Assembly: GCF_018131185.1 (NCBI RefSeq)
Contig: NZ_JAFCJE010000006.1
Span: forward strand, 1 to 64,000
DNA length: 64,000 nt
DNA from: Bradyrhizobium diazoefficiens
GTDB taxonomy: Bacteria; Pseudomonadota; Alphaproteobacteria; Rhizobiales; Xanthobacteraceae
Direction: 5' to 3'
The position numbers were made by a program, and so were the translations under genes. The notes beneath the pieces are model-generated. The model was not told the origin of the DNA, made no database searches, and saw only the letters and a list, made by a program, of their open reading frames with translations. Position 1 is the stretch's first letter. The number at the start of each line of letters is the position of its first letter. Below are positions 26,328 to 34,210 of this stretch, piece after piece.

Positions 26328-27263
26328 ATGAACTATTTCCGCACCGCAATGCTGCTCGCAGGCCTCACTGCCCTGTTCATGGGCGTCGGCTATCTGATCG
26401 GTGGCGCCTCCGGCGCCGTGATCGCGCTGGTCATTGCCGCCGCGACCAATCTATTCACCTACTGGAATTCCGACCGCATGGTGCTCTCGATGTACGGCGC
26501 CCATGAGGTCGACCGCAGAAGCGCGCCGGAACTGGTCGGGCTCGTCGCCGAGCTTGCGGGCCGCGCGGGCTTGCCGATGCCGCGGGTGTTCCTGATGGAC
26601 GAGGCGCAGCCCAACGCGTTCGCGACCGGCCGCAATCCTGAGAACGCCGCGGTTGCCGTCACGACCGGCCTGATGAACCAGCTCAGCCGCGAGGAGCTCG
26701 CCGGCGTGATCGCGCACGAGCTTGCGCATATCAAGAATCACGACACGCTGCTGATGACCATCACCGCGACCATCGCGGGCGCCATCTCCATGCTCGCTCA
26801 GTTCGGCATGTTCTTCGGCGGCAATCGCGAAAACAACAACGGCCTGGGCATCGTCGGCTCGATCCTGATGATGATTCTCGCGCCGCTGGGCGCCATGCTG
26901 GTGCAGATGGCGATCAGCCGTACCCGTGAATACGCGGCGGACAATCTCGGTGCGCGCATCGCGGGACAACCGATGTGGCTGGCTTCCGCGCTGGTGAAGA
27001 TCGAGGGCGCAGCGCATCAGGTGCCGAACTATGACGCCGAGCGCAATCCCGCGACCGCGCACATGTTCATCATCAATCCGCTGTCGGGCCACGGTGTGGA
27101 CAATCTGTTCGCCACCCATCCCTCGACCCAGAACCGCATCGCGGCGCTCCAGCAGCTGGCGGCCGAGCTCGGCGCGCGGGCGGCGCCGTCGGTCGGGGCC
27201 AACGAGAATTATCCGCCCCGAGGCCCGTGGGGCCGCTCATCTTCACGCGGCCCTTGGGGCTGA
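26328..27263 (+). CDS. htpX: M48 membrane zinc metalloprotease HtpX
   Basis: A 311-residue inner-membrane protease that degrades misfolded membrane proteins. Two N-terminal helices (about 6-22 and 28-45) are followed by the zinc-binding HELAH in GVIAHELAHIKNHD, and two further helices near residues 145-200. SRTREYAADNLGARI supplies the third zinc ligand Glu. ATG 26328 follows AGGAG at good spacing. The C-terminal Gly/Pro/Ser tail (RGPWG repeated twice) is an extension of unknown role. The gene is divergent from the HlyD-GT2 operon and has a probable heat-shock promoter. Length is slightly above E. coli HtpX (293). Confidence 0.94.
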   Translation: MNYFRTAMLLAGLTALFMGVGYLIGGASGAVIALVIAAATNLFTYWNSDRMVLSMYGAHEVDRRSAPELVGLVAELAGRAGLPMPRVFLMDEAQPNAFATGRNPENAAVAVTTGLMNQLSREELAGVIAHELAHIKNHDTLLMTITATIAGAISMLAQFGMFFGGNRENNNGLGIVGSILMMILAPLGAMLVQMAISRTREYAADNLGARIAGQPMWLASALVKIEGAAHQVPNYDAERNPATAHMFIINPLSGHGVDNLFATHPSTQNRIAALQQLAAELGARAAPSVGANENYPPRGPWGRSSSRGPWG

Positions 27264-27371
27264 TGCGAAAACCGGCTGGAATTTTGCATCCCGCTTTGTG
27301 ACCTGGCGCACACTGGATCGTTCGAGCCGGTGTTAACACCCCGGCAAGACCAATTCTTCGAAAGGGGATGC

Positions 27372-27394
27372 GTGGCCGGCCCAATGCCGGCCAC
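27372..27394 (+). other. GC-rich hairpin in the leader of the TPR gene
   Basis: A perfect 9-bp stem GTGGCCGGC / GCCGGCCAC with loop CCAAT ends eight bases before the ATG at 27403. It covers the place where a ribosome-binding site would lie, and the remaining spacer shows only GAAG. It may reduce translation, or serve as a terminator stem for htpX, although no T-run follows. Confidence 0.45.
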
Positions 27395-27402
27395 CGTCGA
27401 AG

Positions 27403-28044
27403 ATGACCAGAACTGCCGTACCATTGCTGATCGTCCTGTGTGTCCTTGTCGGCCTGTCCACGCACATGGTCGTCAATTGCGGTGACGAGGACGATCCCGA
27501 CATCTGCTCGGCGGTGATCGGCTTCTCGCCGCTCCGCGGCTCGCTGATCGCCTTTGCCTATGAGGGGCGCGGACGGATCGCGCTGCGTCATGGCGACTTC
27601 AAGCGGGCGATTGCCGATTTCGATGAGGCCATTCACCTCAATCCCAACCGCGCCTCGCTCTATCGCGAGCGCGCGCTCGCGCGTCGTCAGAACGGCGATC
27701 TCGAGCTCGCCATCGCCGACTATGACGAGGCGATCGCGCATGATCCCAAGCGCGCTGCGCCCTACCACCAGCGTGGTCTTGCGCTCGCCGCCACCGGCGA
27801 TCTCGATCGCGCCATCCTGAGTTACAACACGGCGGTCCGCCTCGATCCGTCGGATGCCCTGGCCCGCCTCGACCGCGGCCTGGCATTCCTCGCCCGCGGC
27901 CAGGCCGACGATGCGCGCGCCGATTTCGAGGCGGCGCTGGCGCTGCCTGCAGGCAAAGACGGCCGCGCGCGCGAGGCTGCGCGCGAAAAGCTCGCCGAGC
28001 TCGCGAGCGCCGAGCCGACCCGGATCGCCGCGCCGGGAAGGTGA
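27403..28044 (+). CDS. tetratricopeptide-repeat protein
   Basis: A 213-residue protein with an N-terminal hydrophobic segment (VPLLIVLCVLVGLSTHMVV), likely a signal anchor, followed by about four TPR units from residue 50 on. Clear repeats are GDFKRAIADFDEAIHLNP, GDLELAIADYDEAIAHDP and GDLDRAILSYNTAVRLDP, each 34 residues apart. The C-terminal helix is Ala/Arg/Glu-rich. TPR proteins are protein-binding scaffolds; no partner is indicated. The DEDDPDIC segment just after the anchor is acidic with one Cys. The start codon has a poor ribosome site behind a hairpin. Confidence 0.85.
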   Translation: MTRTAVPLLIVLCVLVGLSTHMVVNCGDEDDPDICSAVIGFSPLRGSLIAFAYEGRGRIALRHGDFKRAIADFDEAIHLNPNRASLYRERALARRQNGDLELAIADYDEAIAHDPKRAAPYHQRGLALAATGDLDRAILSYNTAVRLDPSDALARLDRGLAFLARGQADDARADFEAALALPAGKDGRAREAAREKLAELASAEPTRIAAPGR

Positions 28045-28244
28045 GGGGAGCAGCGTTCACCGCCCACAGCTCCTTGCTCTGGTCGGAGAGGGGTGGCTCG
28101 CCCTGGAGCGCCGAGAGGGGCGATGGATGCGGCCGGTAAGACTGTCGCGGCCGCGGGCGTTTGAACCAATGCCCCAGAATTGATTTGGATCAATGCTGAT
28201 TGCGCCCAGACTGCACCCTGTGTCGTGCAAACTTGGAGGTTCCA

Positions 28245-28634
28245 ATGTGGAAATGGGCTTTCATGATTCTGACGGTGAGTATCGCCCTGACAGCGGGGCA
28301 CGCCCGGGCCCAAACATACGACCCGGCTTTTCCGGTTTGCCTGTACGTCGTTTCGTTCGGAATGACCCCGTACTATCGATGCAGCTACATGACGATGGAC
28401 CAATGCAGGGCGTCGGCGAACGGTCAGATGTGCGTCCTCAATCCCTATTACGCAGGTCCGGCCAGAGGAGGCAAACGGGGTCAGCATCGTCAAACCTACG
28501 CACCACCTCGGCCGCCGGTGCACTACCGGGCCTCACCGTACAATCAACACTATGAACCGTATTATGGAGCGTCGCAGGGCTACGCGCCGGGCGAGAAGGA
28601 ACGATTTCTCCAAAGTGTGAGAAGCTTTATGTGA
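28245..28634 (+). CDS. DUF3551 secreted small protein
   Basis: A 129-residue protein with a signal peptide (WKWAFMILTVSIALTAGHARA-Q). The mature part reads FPVCLYVVSFGMTPYYRCSY, then TMDQCRASANGQMCVLNPYY, the four-cysteine DUF3551 pattern. DUF3551 proteins are abundant in Bradyrhizobium and have no known function; four cysteines suggest two disulfides in the periplasm or outside. The C-terminal tail is rich in Tyr, Pro, His and Gln, low in complexity. ATG at 28245 is preceded by TTGGAGG. It is a single gene with lower GC than its neighbours. Confidence 0.85.
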   Translation: MWKWAFMILTVSIALTAGHARAQTYDPAFPVCLYVVSFGMTPYYRCSYMTMDQCRASANGQMCVLNPYYAGPARGGKRGQHRQTYAPPRPPVHYRASPYNQHYEPYYGASQGYAPGEKERFLQSVRSFM

Positions 28635-28874
28635 CGGATGACGGATCGACGGTGTGTAGCGCACGTGTGCCAGCCCTCGGGCCGGGGGGCCGCTTCGTAC
28701 GTCGTGGGCGACCCTATCGCGGCGGACCTGCGGAAGCACGCCGCCCAAATGGCGAGTCGTAAACGAACGACGCTGCAGCGGAGGCCCGCGAGCCGACCAG
28801 ACGGGAGATGACAAGAAAAGCCGACGAGTGCTCCCGGGATGACAAGCAGCGCCGGGAGCGCGGAAGAGCAACGG

Positions 28875-29222
28875 CTACTTCGTCTTTTTCACTTTGGCTT
28901 TCTTCGCGGCCTTCTTCTCCGGCTTCTCCTTCGCCTTCTTCTCCACCTTCACCGCAACGGGCGTGCTGGCGGCAATCCGCATCGACCGCGCGTAGCTGTC
29001 GGCGACGTTGTCGGCGGACATCTGGAGGCGCTTGGCGGCGGCGGTGGCCTGCTCCATGGTGGCCTTGGCCATCATCTTGAAGCGGTCGGCGGTTTCCTTG
29101 CCCTTGGCCTTGACCGCAAGGCCGTTGAAGCGATCCCGCCGCTCCTTGGCGCGGGTCATCAGGCCCGTATGCAGCTGTCTGGCCAGTTGCCGGATCACGA
29201 CATCCAGGTCGGCGTCCGCCAT
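28875..29222 (-). CDS. hypothetical protein with histone H1-like lysine-rich tail
   Basis: A 115-residue protein. Residues 1-85 are predicted mostly helical (VVIRQLARQLHTGLMTRAKE, then FKMMAKATMEQATAAAKRLQ). From residue 92 on it turns into a Lys/Ala/Glu tail ending KKAAKKAKVKKTK. The tail resembles the AKK-type C-termini of bacterial histone H1-like and HU-fusion proteins and could bind nucleic acid or polyphosphate. No signal peptide or known domain was recognised. It is flanked by non-coding DNA on both sides. The 240 bases between the DUF3551 gene and this gene hold nothing recognisable. Confidence 0.75.
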   Translation of the reverse strand: MADADLDVVIRQLARQLHTGLMTRAKERRDRFNGLAVKAKGKETADRFKMMAKATMEQATAAAKRLQMSADNVADSYARSMRIAASTPVAVKVEKKAKEKPEKKAAKKAKVKKTK

Positions 29223-29335
29223 GTTCTCTTATCCCCTTCGAAAAACGGTATCGATGCGGGCGGGACTATGCAGATCAGGCCCCGCCTTGGCAATTCCCGC
29301 CGGGGCGTCATCCGCAGCTTCCCGCGGGCCAAAAC

Positions 29336-29364
29336 AAAAAAGCCGCGCATGCCGCGCGGCTTTT
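29336..29364 (-). terminator. rho-independent terminator of the HELLH metallopeptidase gene
   Basis: An 11-bp perfect stem AAAAGCCGCGC / GCGCGGCTTTT with loop ATGCC, about 20 bases beyond the minus-strand stop at 29384. On the minus strand it is followed by a T-rich run (complement of AAAACAAAAA). Confidence 0.85.
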
Positions 29365-29383
29365 GAACGTTTCGGGAGGCGCC

Positions 29384-30184
29384 TCACTTCAGCGAGGCCA
29401 CCGGTCCGTTTGCCGCCGCGGGCTCGGGGTCGAAGCCGAACACGCCGACCAGATATTTGTAATAATCCGGCATCTTCTCCTTGAGCGCCTCGCGCGACTT
29501 CGGGTCGTGGAATTCGCTTTTTCCGGCCAGGAAGATGCTGGCGGTCACGGCAAAGAACTCCATCGGATTCTTCATCGCATAGGAGTCCTTGGGGAGAAGA
29601 TCCTTGGACTTGGCAAGCGCGTAATAGGCGATCACGCCCTTGTTGGCATAGCCGTCCGGCAACAGCCGGGCGTGATAGGCGTGCAGCAACTCGTGCAGCA
29701 GCACGGCTTCCTTCTCATACCGCATCATGTCCGGGCGCAGCATGATCACGCCGAGCCCGGAATCGACCGCGAGGTCGACGGCGTTCGGGTTGGTCCAGCG
29801 CTGCTTGTTCGGGTCCCACACCGTGAGCGTTCGCGGCGCGGAGCGGTGGATTTCCGGGGTGACCCGGCCGTAGCACGCGGTCGCGGCGCCTTCGTCGAGA
29901 CAGGCCAGCTCGCTCGCGACGATCGGCACGGTATGGAAGAAGCGCAGCACGCGCGGCGAAAGGCCAGCGCCTTCGACGAGATCGATCTGTTGCTTCAGAT
30001 TGTCGGTGAGCTTGTCGACGTCCTTGCGGTCGGAATTCTCCGACAGGTCGAACATGTAGCCGCGGTAGCTCTGGAAGCCCGGCGGCAGCGGCTGCGCTGC
30101 GCCGGCATCGAGCGAGCCAGCATGGGATGGACTGGCGAAGAGCGCGCCGACGATGGTCGCGGTCAGCAGCAACGCAATGCGCAT
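29384..30184 (-). CDS. secreted putative zinc metallopeptidase (HELLH, gluzincin-like)
   Basis: A 266-residue protein with a signal peptide (residues 1-22, LLLTATIVGALFASPSHA-G). Its centre carries HELLH (164-168) in EAVLLHELLHAYHARLLPDG, and 41 residues later NPMEFFAVTASIF with E209. HExxH followed by a downstream Glu in an EFFA context is the zinc-ligand arrangement of anthrax-lethal-factor-like gluzincins, so it is probably an extracytoplasmic metalloprotease. Two cysteines (C95, C104) may form a disulfide. AGGGGG precedes ATG 30184. It is a single gene with its own terminator. Bradyrhizobium genomes usually label such proteins hypothetical; substrate unknown. Confidence 0.7.
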   Translation of the reverse strand: MRIALLLTATIVGALFASPSHAGSLDAGAAQPLPPGFQSYRGYMFDLSENSDRKDVDKLTDNLKQQIDLVEGAGLSPRVLRFFHTVPIVASELACLDEGAATACYGRVTPEIHRSAPRTLTVWDPNKQRWTNPNAVDLAVDSGLGVIMLRPDMMRYEKEAVLLHELLHAYHARLLPDGYANKGVIAYYALAKSKDLLPKDSYAMKNPMEFFAVTASIFLAGKSEFHDPKSREALKEKMPDYYKYLVGVFGFDPEPAAANGPVASLK

Positions 30185-30410
30185 GATGAACCCCCTGATG
30201 TCACTTCGCCCGGAAGAATAGGTCACCGGTGTTTGCGAAAAGTGAGTGGGGCAAGACTAAGGCGCCGATGTTGAGGTGTGCTTAACCGTTGGTTGCAGAA
30301 CGCCGCAATGGATTAGGGCAGGGTTAACCAAGCATGGATTGGCGGGGCGCTTCGGCGTAACATCGTTACGGGCAACAAGCCCCTCATCACGAGCCGGAAG
30401 GGAGGATGCC

Positions 30411-30704
30411 ATGTATGCCGCCATCCGTCAGGCCAAGGCGAAAAGCGGGAGTGCGGAAGAGCTGGCGCGCAGGATCAAGGACGGCGCCGTTCCGATCATC
30501 AGCGACGTCGACGGCTTCCGCGCCTATTACGTCGTCTATGCCGGCGACGACACGGTCACCGCGATCTCGATCTTCGACAAGTTCGAGCAGGCCGAGGAAG
30601 CCAACAAGCGCGCGATCGCCTGGATCGAAAAGGATCTCGGCCCGCTGCTGGCCGGGCATGCGAGCGCCGCCGCGGGCCCCGTGATCGTGCATACGCTGGC
30701 GTGA
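30411..30704 (+). CDS. ABM-like dimeric alpha-beta barrel protein
   Basis: A 97-residue protein reading MYAAIRQAKAKSGSAEELAR, then DVDGFRAYYVVYAGDDTVTA and SIFDKFEQAEEANKRAIAWI. The alternation of strand, helix and strand with FRAYYVV matches the ferredoxin-like antibiotic-biosynthesis-monooxygenase superfamily. Members range from heme-degrading enzymes to proteins without known activity, so no substrate is claimed. GGGAGG precedes ATG 30411 at good spacing; the upstream open frame to 30276 lacks coding character. The gene stands alone between the divergent metallopeptidase and the convergent regulator. Confidence 0.75.
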   Translation: MYAAIRQAKAKSGSAEELARRIKDGAVPIISDVDGFRAYYVVYAGDDTVTAISIFDKFEQAEEANKRAIAWIEKDLGPLLAGHASAAAGPVIVHTLA

Positions 30705-30731
30705 GGTGCTGGCTGTCGCCACGCATTCAGC

Positions 30732-30834
30732 TGTGATCGCCCGGCTTGACCGGGCGATCCAGTACTCCGTGGCGGCAGTGATGGGGCCGATAGGCCGCGG
30801 CGTACTGGATGCCCCGCTTATGCGGAGCATGACA
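30732..30834. repeat. intergenic inverted repeat, sister of 19360-19462
   Basis: Left end TGTGATCGCCCGGCTTGACC with GGGCGATCCAGTA; right end CGGCGTACTGGATGCCCCGC with GCATGACA. The inner CCAGTA/TACTGG pairs, and the left half forms its own hairpin (GATCGCCCGG/CCGGGCGATC). The right half is nearly identical to that of the repeat at 19360, while the left half differs, which indicates mosaic evolution. Confidence 0.8.
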
Positions 30835-30867
30835 GCGGAATGAGCGGTATGTGCCTTCCGTCAAACC

Positions 30868-32313
30868 TCACAATTCCCGCGCATTCGAGAACGCGAAGCT
30901 CGACACCCGCCGCGTCGTCTCGTCCAGGATAAGCGTGCGCGTAATCGGCGGCTCGGCGCGCTGGGCGCAGTTTTCGCGCTCGCACAGGCGGCAATTGACG
31001 CCGATCGGCGTGCCCTCGGTTTTCTCGAGGTCCATGCCGGCGGCATAGGTCAGCCGCGCGGCGTGACGGATCTCGCAGCCGAGGCCGATGGCGAAGCGCG
31101 GCTGCGGCAGCGGGTGCGGCGCGACGGGACGGCGCACCATCTGCGCGATCGAGAAATAACGCGTGCCGTCCGACAGCTCGATCACCTGCTTGAGCAGGCG
31201 ATCCGGCGTGTCGAAGGTCGAGTGCACGTTCCACAGCGGACAGGTGCCGCCGAACTTCGAGAACGGGAAGGTGCCGGACGAGAAGCGCTTGGAGACGTTG
31301 CCGGCATTGTCGACGCGCAAGAGGAAGAACGGAATGCCGCGCGCGTTCGGCCGCTGCAGGGTGGTGAGGCGGTGGCAGACCTGCTCGAAGCCGGAATTGA
31401 AGCGCTGCGCCAGCACGTGGATGTCGTAATTCAGGGCTTCGGCCGCGGCCAGGAATGCCGGATAGGGCATCATCACGGCGGCGGCAAAGTAGTTGCCGAG
31501 CGTGATGCGGAACAGGCGGCGCGGCGCGTCGTCGAGCGGGCCGGCGCGGCCGATGATGGTCTCCAGGGCTTGCGCGCATTCCCCTAAGCCAAGCTGGAAG
31601 GCGAGCTGGAAGGCGCGGCCGGGCGGATCGACCAGCTCGGAGATCAGCAACTGGCGGCGATGACGATCGAACCGCCGGAGCGTCTCGCGCATCACGTCGA
31701 CAGGCATGACGCGGGTCTGGATCGAATGCTTTTCACGCAGCCGCGCCGCGAGCGCTGCATAGAGTCCCTCGGCCGGCACGTTCAACTCGTCGCGAAGATT
31801 CTCCGCGGCCTGTTCGAGTTCCGGGAAGTAGTTGCGGTTGGCCTCGATCAGCTCGCGCACGCGCTCGACCGGATTGGCCTCATAGCGGGTGCCGACATCG
31901 CGGTCGGCCATCTGGGCGGCTGCCAGCGTCTCGCCCTGGCGGGCCTCGGCGTAGGCGGCGTAGAGCCGCTGCAGGGCATGGGTGACGCCGGGGCAGAGCT
32001 CGGCGAGGTCGCGCAGCTCCTGCTTGGGAACGTCGATCTGGCGGAACAGCGGATCGGAGAAGATCTCGTTGAGCTCGGCGAAGAAACGGTCCTCGTCAGC
32101 GGTGGCCAGATCGCGCAAATCGAGGTCGTAGGTCTCGGCCAGCCGCAGCAGGATCTGCGCCGTCACCGGGCGCTGGTTGCGCTCGATCAGGTTGACATAG
32201 CTCGGCGAGATCCCGAGTCCCTCGGCGATCTGGGTTTGCGACAGCCCCAATTGCTGCCGGATCCTCCGGAACCGCGGGCCGACGAAGAGTTTCTTGCCGG
32301 AATTGGCGGGCAT
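30868..32313 (-). CDS. XRE-family short-chain acyl-CoA regulator (RamB/PrpR/ScfR type)
   Basis: A 481-residue regulator. An N-terminal XRE helix-turn-helix (residues 12-66, with LGLSQTQIAEGLGISPSYVN) is followed by an M78/IrrE-like domain that lacks HExxH (AFQLAFQLGLGECAQ at that place), and a C-terminal ScfR domain. The end carries CRLCERENCAQRA with C441, C444 and C449. The same Cys pattern binds an iron-sulfur cluster in mycobacterial PrpR. RamB and PrpR control acetate and propionate genes in response to acyl-CoA. Its gene is divergent from aceA, which supports regulation of the glyoxylate shunt. Binding of acyl-CoA and Fe-S is inferred. Confidence 0.88.
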   Translation of the reverse strand: MPANSGKKLFVGPRFRRIRQQLGLSQTQIAEGLGISPSYVNLIERNQRPVTAQILLRLAETYDLDLRDLATADEDRFFAELNEIFSDPLFRQIDVPKQELRDLAELCPGVTHALQRLYAAYAEARQGETLAAAQMADRDVGTRYEANPVERVRELIEANRNYFPELEQAAENLRDELNVPAEGLYAALAARLREKHSIQTRVMPVDVMRETLRRFDRHRRQLLISELVDPPGRAFQLAFQLGLGECAQALETIIGRAGPLDDAPRRLFRITLGNYFAAAVMMPYPAFLAAAEALNYDIHVLAQRFNSGFEQVCHRLTTLQRPNARGIPFFLLRVDNAGNVSKRFSSGTFPFSKFGGTCPLWNVHSTFDTPDRLLKQVIELSDGTRYFSIAQMVRRPVAPHPLPQPRFAIGLGCEIRHAARLTYAAGMDLEKTEGTPIGVNCRLCERENCAQRAEPPITRTLILDETTRRVSSFAFSNAREL

Positions 32314-32361
32314 TTCTCAGATCTCCCGGGACCGCACAAAGGACAGTTTTGCTGACCTATA

Positions 32362-32416
32362 TGTTACAAGATTTACAAAATAACATCTATTACATGTTCT
32401 GATGTTACATGACATC
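32362..32416. promoter_or_regulatory. repeated TGTTACA/TTTACAAA elements between the regulator gene and aceA
   Basis: The AT-rich intergenic region holds TGTTACA at 32362, TTTACAAA at 32372, TAACA at 32381, TTACATGT at 32390 and GATGTTACATGACATC at 32401. The last is a near-palindrome (GATGT-6-ACATC), and TGTTA at 32362 pairs with TAACA at 32381. Clustered direct and inverted copies in a divergent promoter suggest operator sites for the adjacent regulator. The region lies 25-100 bases upstream of the regulator start and 130-185 bases upstream of the aceA start. Confidence 0.55.
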
Positions 32417-32545
32417 ACCAATAAAAAACAAGCCATCTATACGAAGTTTCTGTTTTCGCGTTTAGCTCCTGACACGCATCTCGCAATGCACTGTCAAGAA
32501 TGTCGATGGCAAGCCATCGCCATCGTCAGCGAAAGGATCAGGCAC

Positions 32546-34180
32546 ATGAACTACCAGCCGCGCGGTATCAGCACCCTTCAGGGCCCGGGTTCGTATCAGG
32601 ACGAAGTCAAGGCGGCCCGGGCGCTCCTCGAGACCCAGCCGACCTGGAACGGCGTGTCGGCCGAGGCGGTCGCACGCATGCGCCTGCAGAACCGCTTCAA
32701 GACCGGTCTCGACGTCGCCCGCTACACCGCGGCGCTGATGCGGGCCGACATGGCCGCCTATGACAACGATCCGACCAAGTACACCCAGTCGCTGGGCTGC
32801 TGGCACGGCTTCATCGCCCAGCAGAAGCTGATCTCGGTCAAGAAGCACTTCGGCGGCAGAACCGATCGCACCTATCTGTACCTCTCGGGCTGGATGATCG
32901 CGGCGCTGCGCTCCGAGTTCGGCCCGCTGCCCGACCAGTCCATGCACGAGAAGACCTCGGTGCCGGCACTGATCGAGGAGCTCTACACGTTCCTGCGTCA
33001 GGCGGATTCGCGTGAGCTCAACGACATCTTCCGTCTTCTCGACAAGGCGCGCAAGGAAGGCGACCAGACCCGTGAGAAGGAGCTGATTGCGAAGATCGAC
33101 AACTTCCAGACCCACGTCGTGCCTGTCATCGCCGACATCGACGCCGGCTTCGGCAATGCCGAGGCGACCTATCTGCTCGCCAAGAAGATGATCGAAGCGG
33201 GCGCCTGCGCGCTCCAGATCGAGAATCAGGTCTCGGACGAGAAGCAGTGCGGCCACCAGGACGGCAAGGTCACCGTGCCGCATGACGTCTTCCTCGCCAA
33301 GATCCGTGCCTGCCGCCACGCCTTCCTGGAGCTCGGCGTCGAAGACGGCATCGTCGTGACCCGCACTGATTCGCTCGGCGCCGGCCTGACGCAGCAGATC
33401 GCCGTCAGCCACAAGCCCGGCGATATCGGCGACCAGTACAACAGCTTCCTGGATTGCGAGGAAGTGACGGCGGAGAACGCCCGCAACGGCGACGTCATCA
33501 TCAATCGCAACGGCAAGATGATGCGTCCGAAGCGGCTGCCTTCGAACCTCTATCAGTTCCGCCCCGGCACCGGCGAAGACCGCTGCGTGCTGGACTGCAT
33601 CACCTCGCTGCAGAACGGCGCCGACCTGCTCTGGATCGAGACCGAGAAGCCGCATATCGAGCAGATCGCCAAGATGGTCGATCGGATCCGCAAGGTCGTC
33701 CCGAACGCGAAGCTGGCCTACAACAATTCGCCGTCGTTCAACTGGACCCTCAACTTCCGTTGGCAGGTCTACGACGCGATGAAGGAAGCAGGCAAGGACG
33801 TCAGCAAGTACAACCGTGCCGAGCTGATGAAGGCGGAGTACGACGATACGCCGCTGGCCAAGGAAGCCGACGAGCGCATCCGCACCTTCCAGGCGGATTC
33901 GGCCAAGCGTGCCGGCATCTTCCACCATCTGATCACGTTGCCGACCTATCACACGGCAGCGCTCTCGACCGACAACCTCGCCCGTGAGTATTTCGGCGAG
34001 CAGGGCATGCTGGGCTACGTCAAGAACGTCCAGCGCGCCGAGATCCGTCAGGGCATCGCCTGCGTGAAGCACCAGAACATGGCCGGCTCCGACATCGGTG
34101 ACGACCACAAGGAGTACTTCGCCGGCGAGGCTGCCCTGAAGGCGGGCGGCGCCCACAACACGATGAACCAGTTCGGCTAA
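32546..34180 (+). CDS. aceA: isocitrate lyase
   Basis: A 544-residue glyoxylate-shunt enzyme splitting isocitrate into glyoxylate and succinate. The catalytic cysteine is near residue 235 in EKQCGHQDGKVTVP, a KQCGH variant of the KKCGH signature. Other landmarks are VIADIDAGFGNAEATY and LAYNNSPSFNWTLNF. It belongs to the longer isocitrate lyase subfamily, about 110 residues longer than E. coli AceA (434). ATG 32546 (MNYQPRGISTLQG) has AAAGGA upstream; the frame remains open to 32402 but that part is the regulatory region. Its regulator is divergent and a DUF4170 gene follows 30 bases downstream. Confidence 0.95.
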   Translation: MNYQPRGISTLQGPGSYQDEVKAARALLETQPTWNGVSAEAVARMRLQNRFKTGLDVARYTAALMRADMAAYDNDPTKYTQSLGCWHGFIAQQKLISVKKHFGGRTDRTYLYLSGWMIAALRSEFGPLPDQSMHEKTSVPALIEELYTFLRQADSRELNDIFRLLDKARKEGDQTREKELIAKIDNFQTHVVPVIADIDAGFGNAEATYLLAKKMIEAGACALQIENQVSDEKQCGHQDGKVTVPHDVFLAKIRACRHAFLELGVEDGIVVTRTDSLGAGLTQQIAVSHKPGDIGDQYNSFLDCEEVTAENARNGDVIINRNGKMMRPKRLPSNLYQFRPGTGEDRCVLDCITSLQNGADLLWIETEKPHIEQIAKMVDRIRKVVPNAKLAYNNSPSFNWTLNFRWQVYDAMKEAGKDVSKYNRAELMKAEYDDTPLAKEADERIRTFQADSAKRAGIFHHLITLPTYHTAALSTDNLAREYFGEQGMLGYVKNVQRAEIRQGIACVKHQNMAGSDIGDDHKEYFAGEAALKAGGAHNTMNQFG

Positions 34181-34210
34181 CGCAGCACGCACCGAAACAG
34201 GAGACTGACA

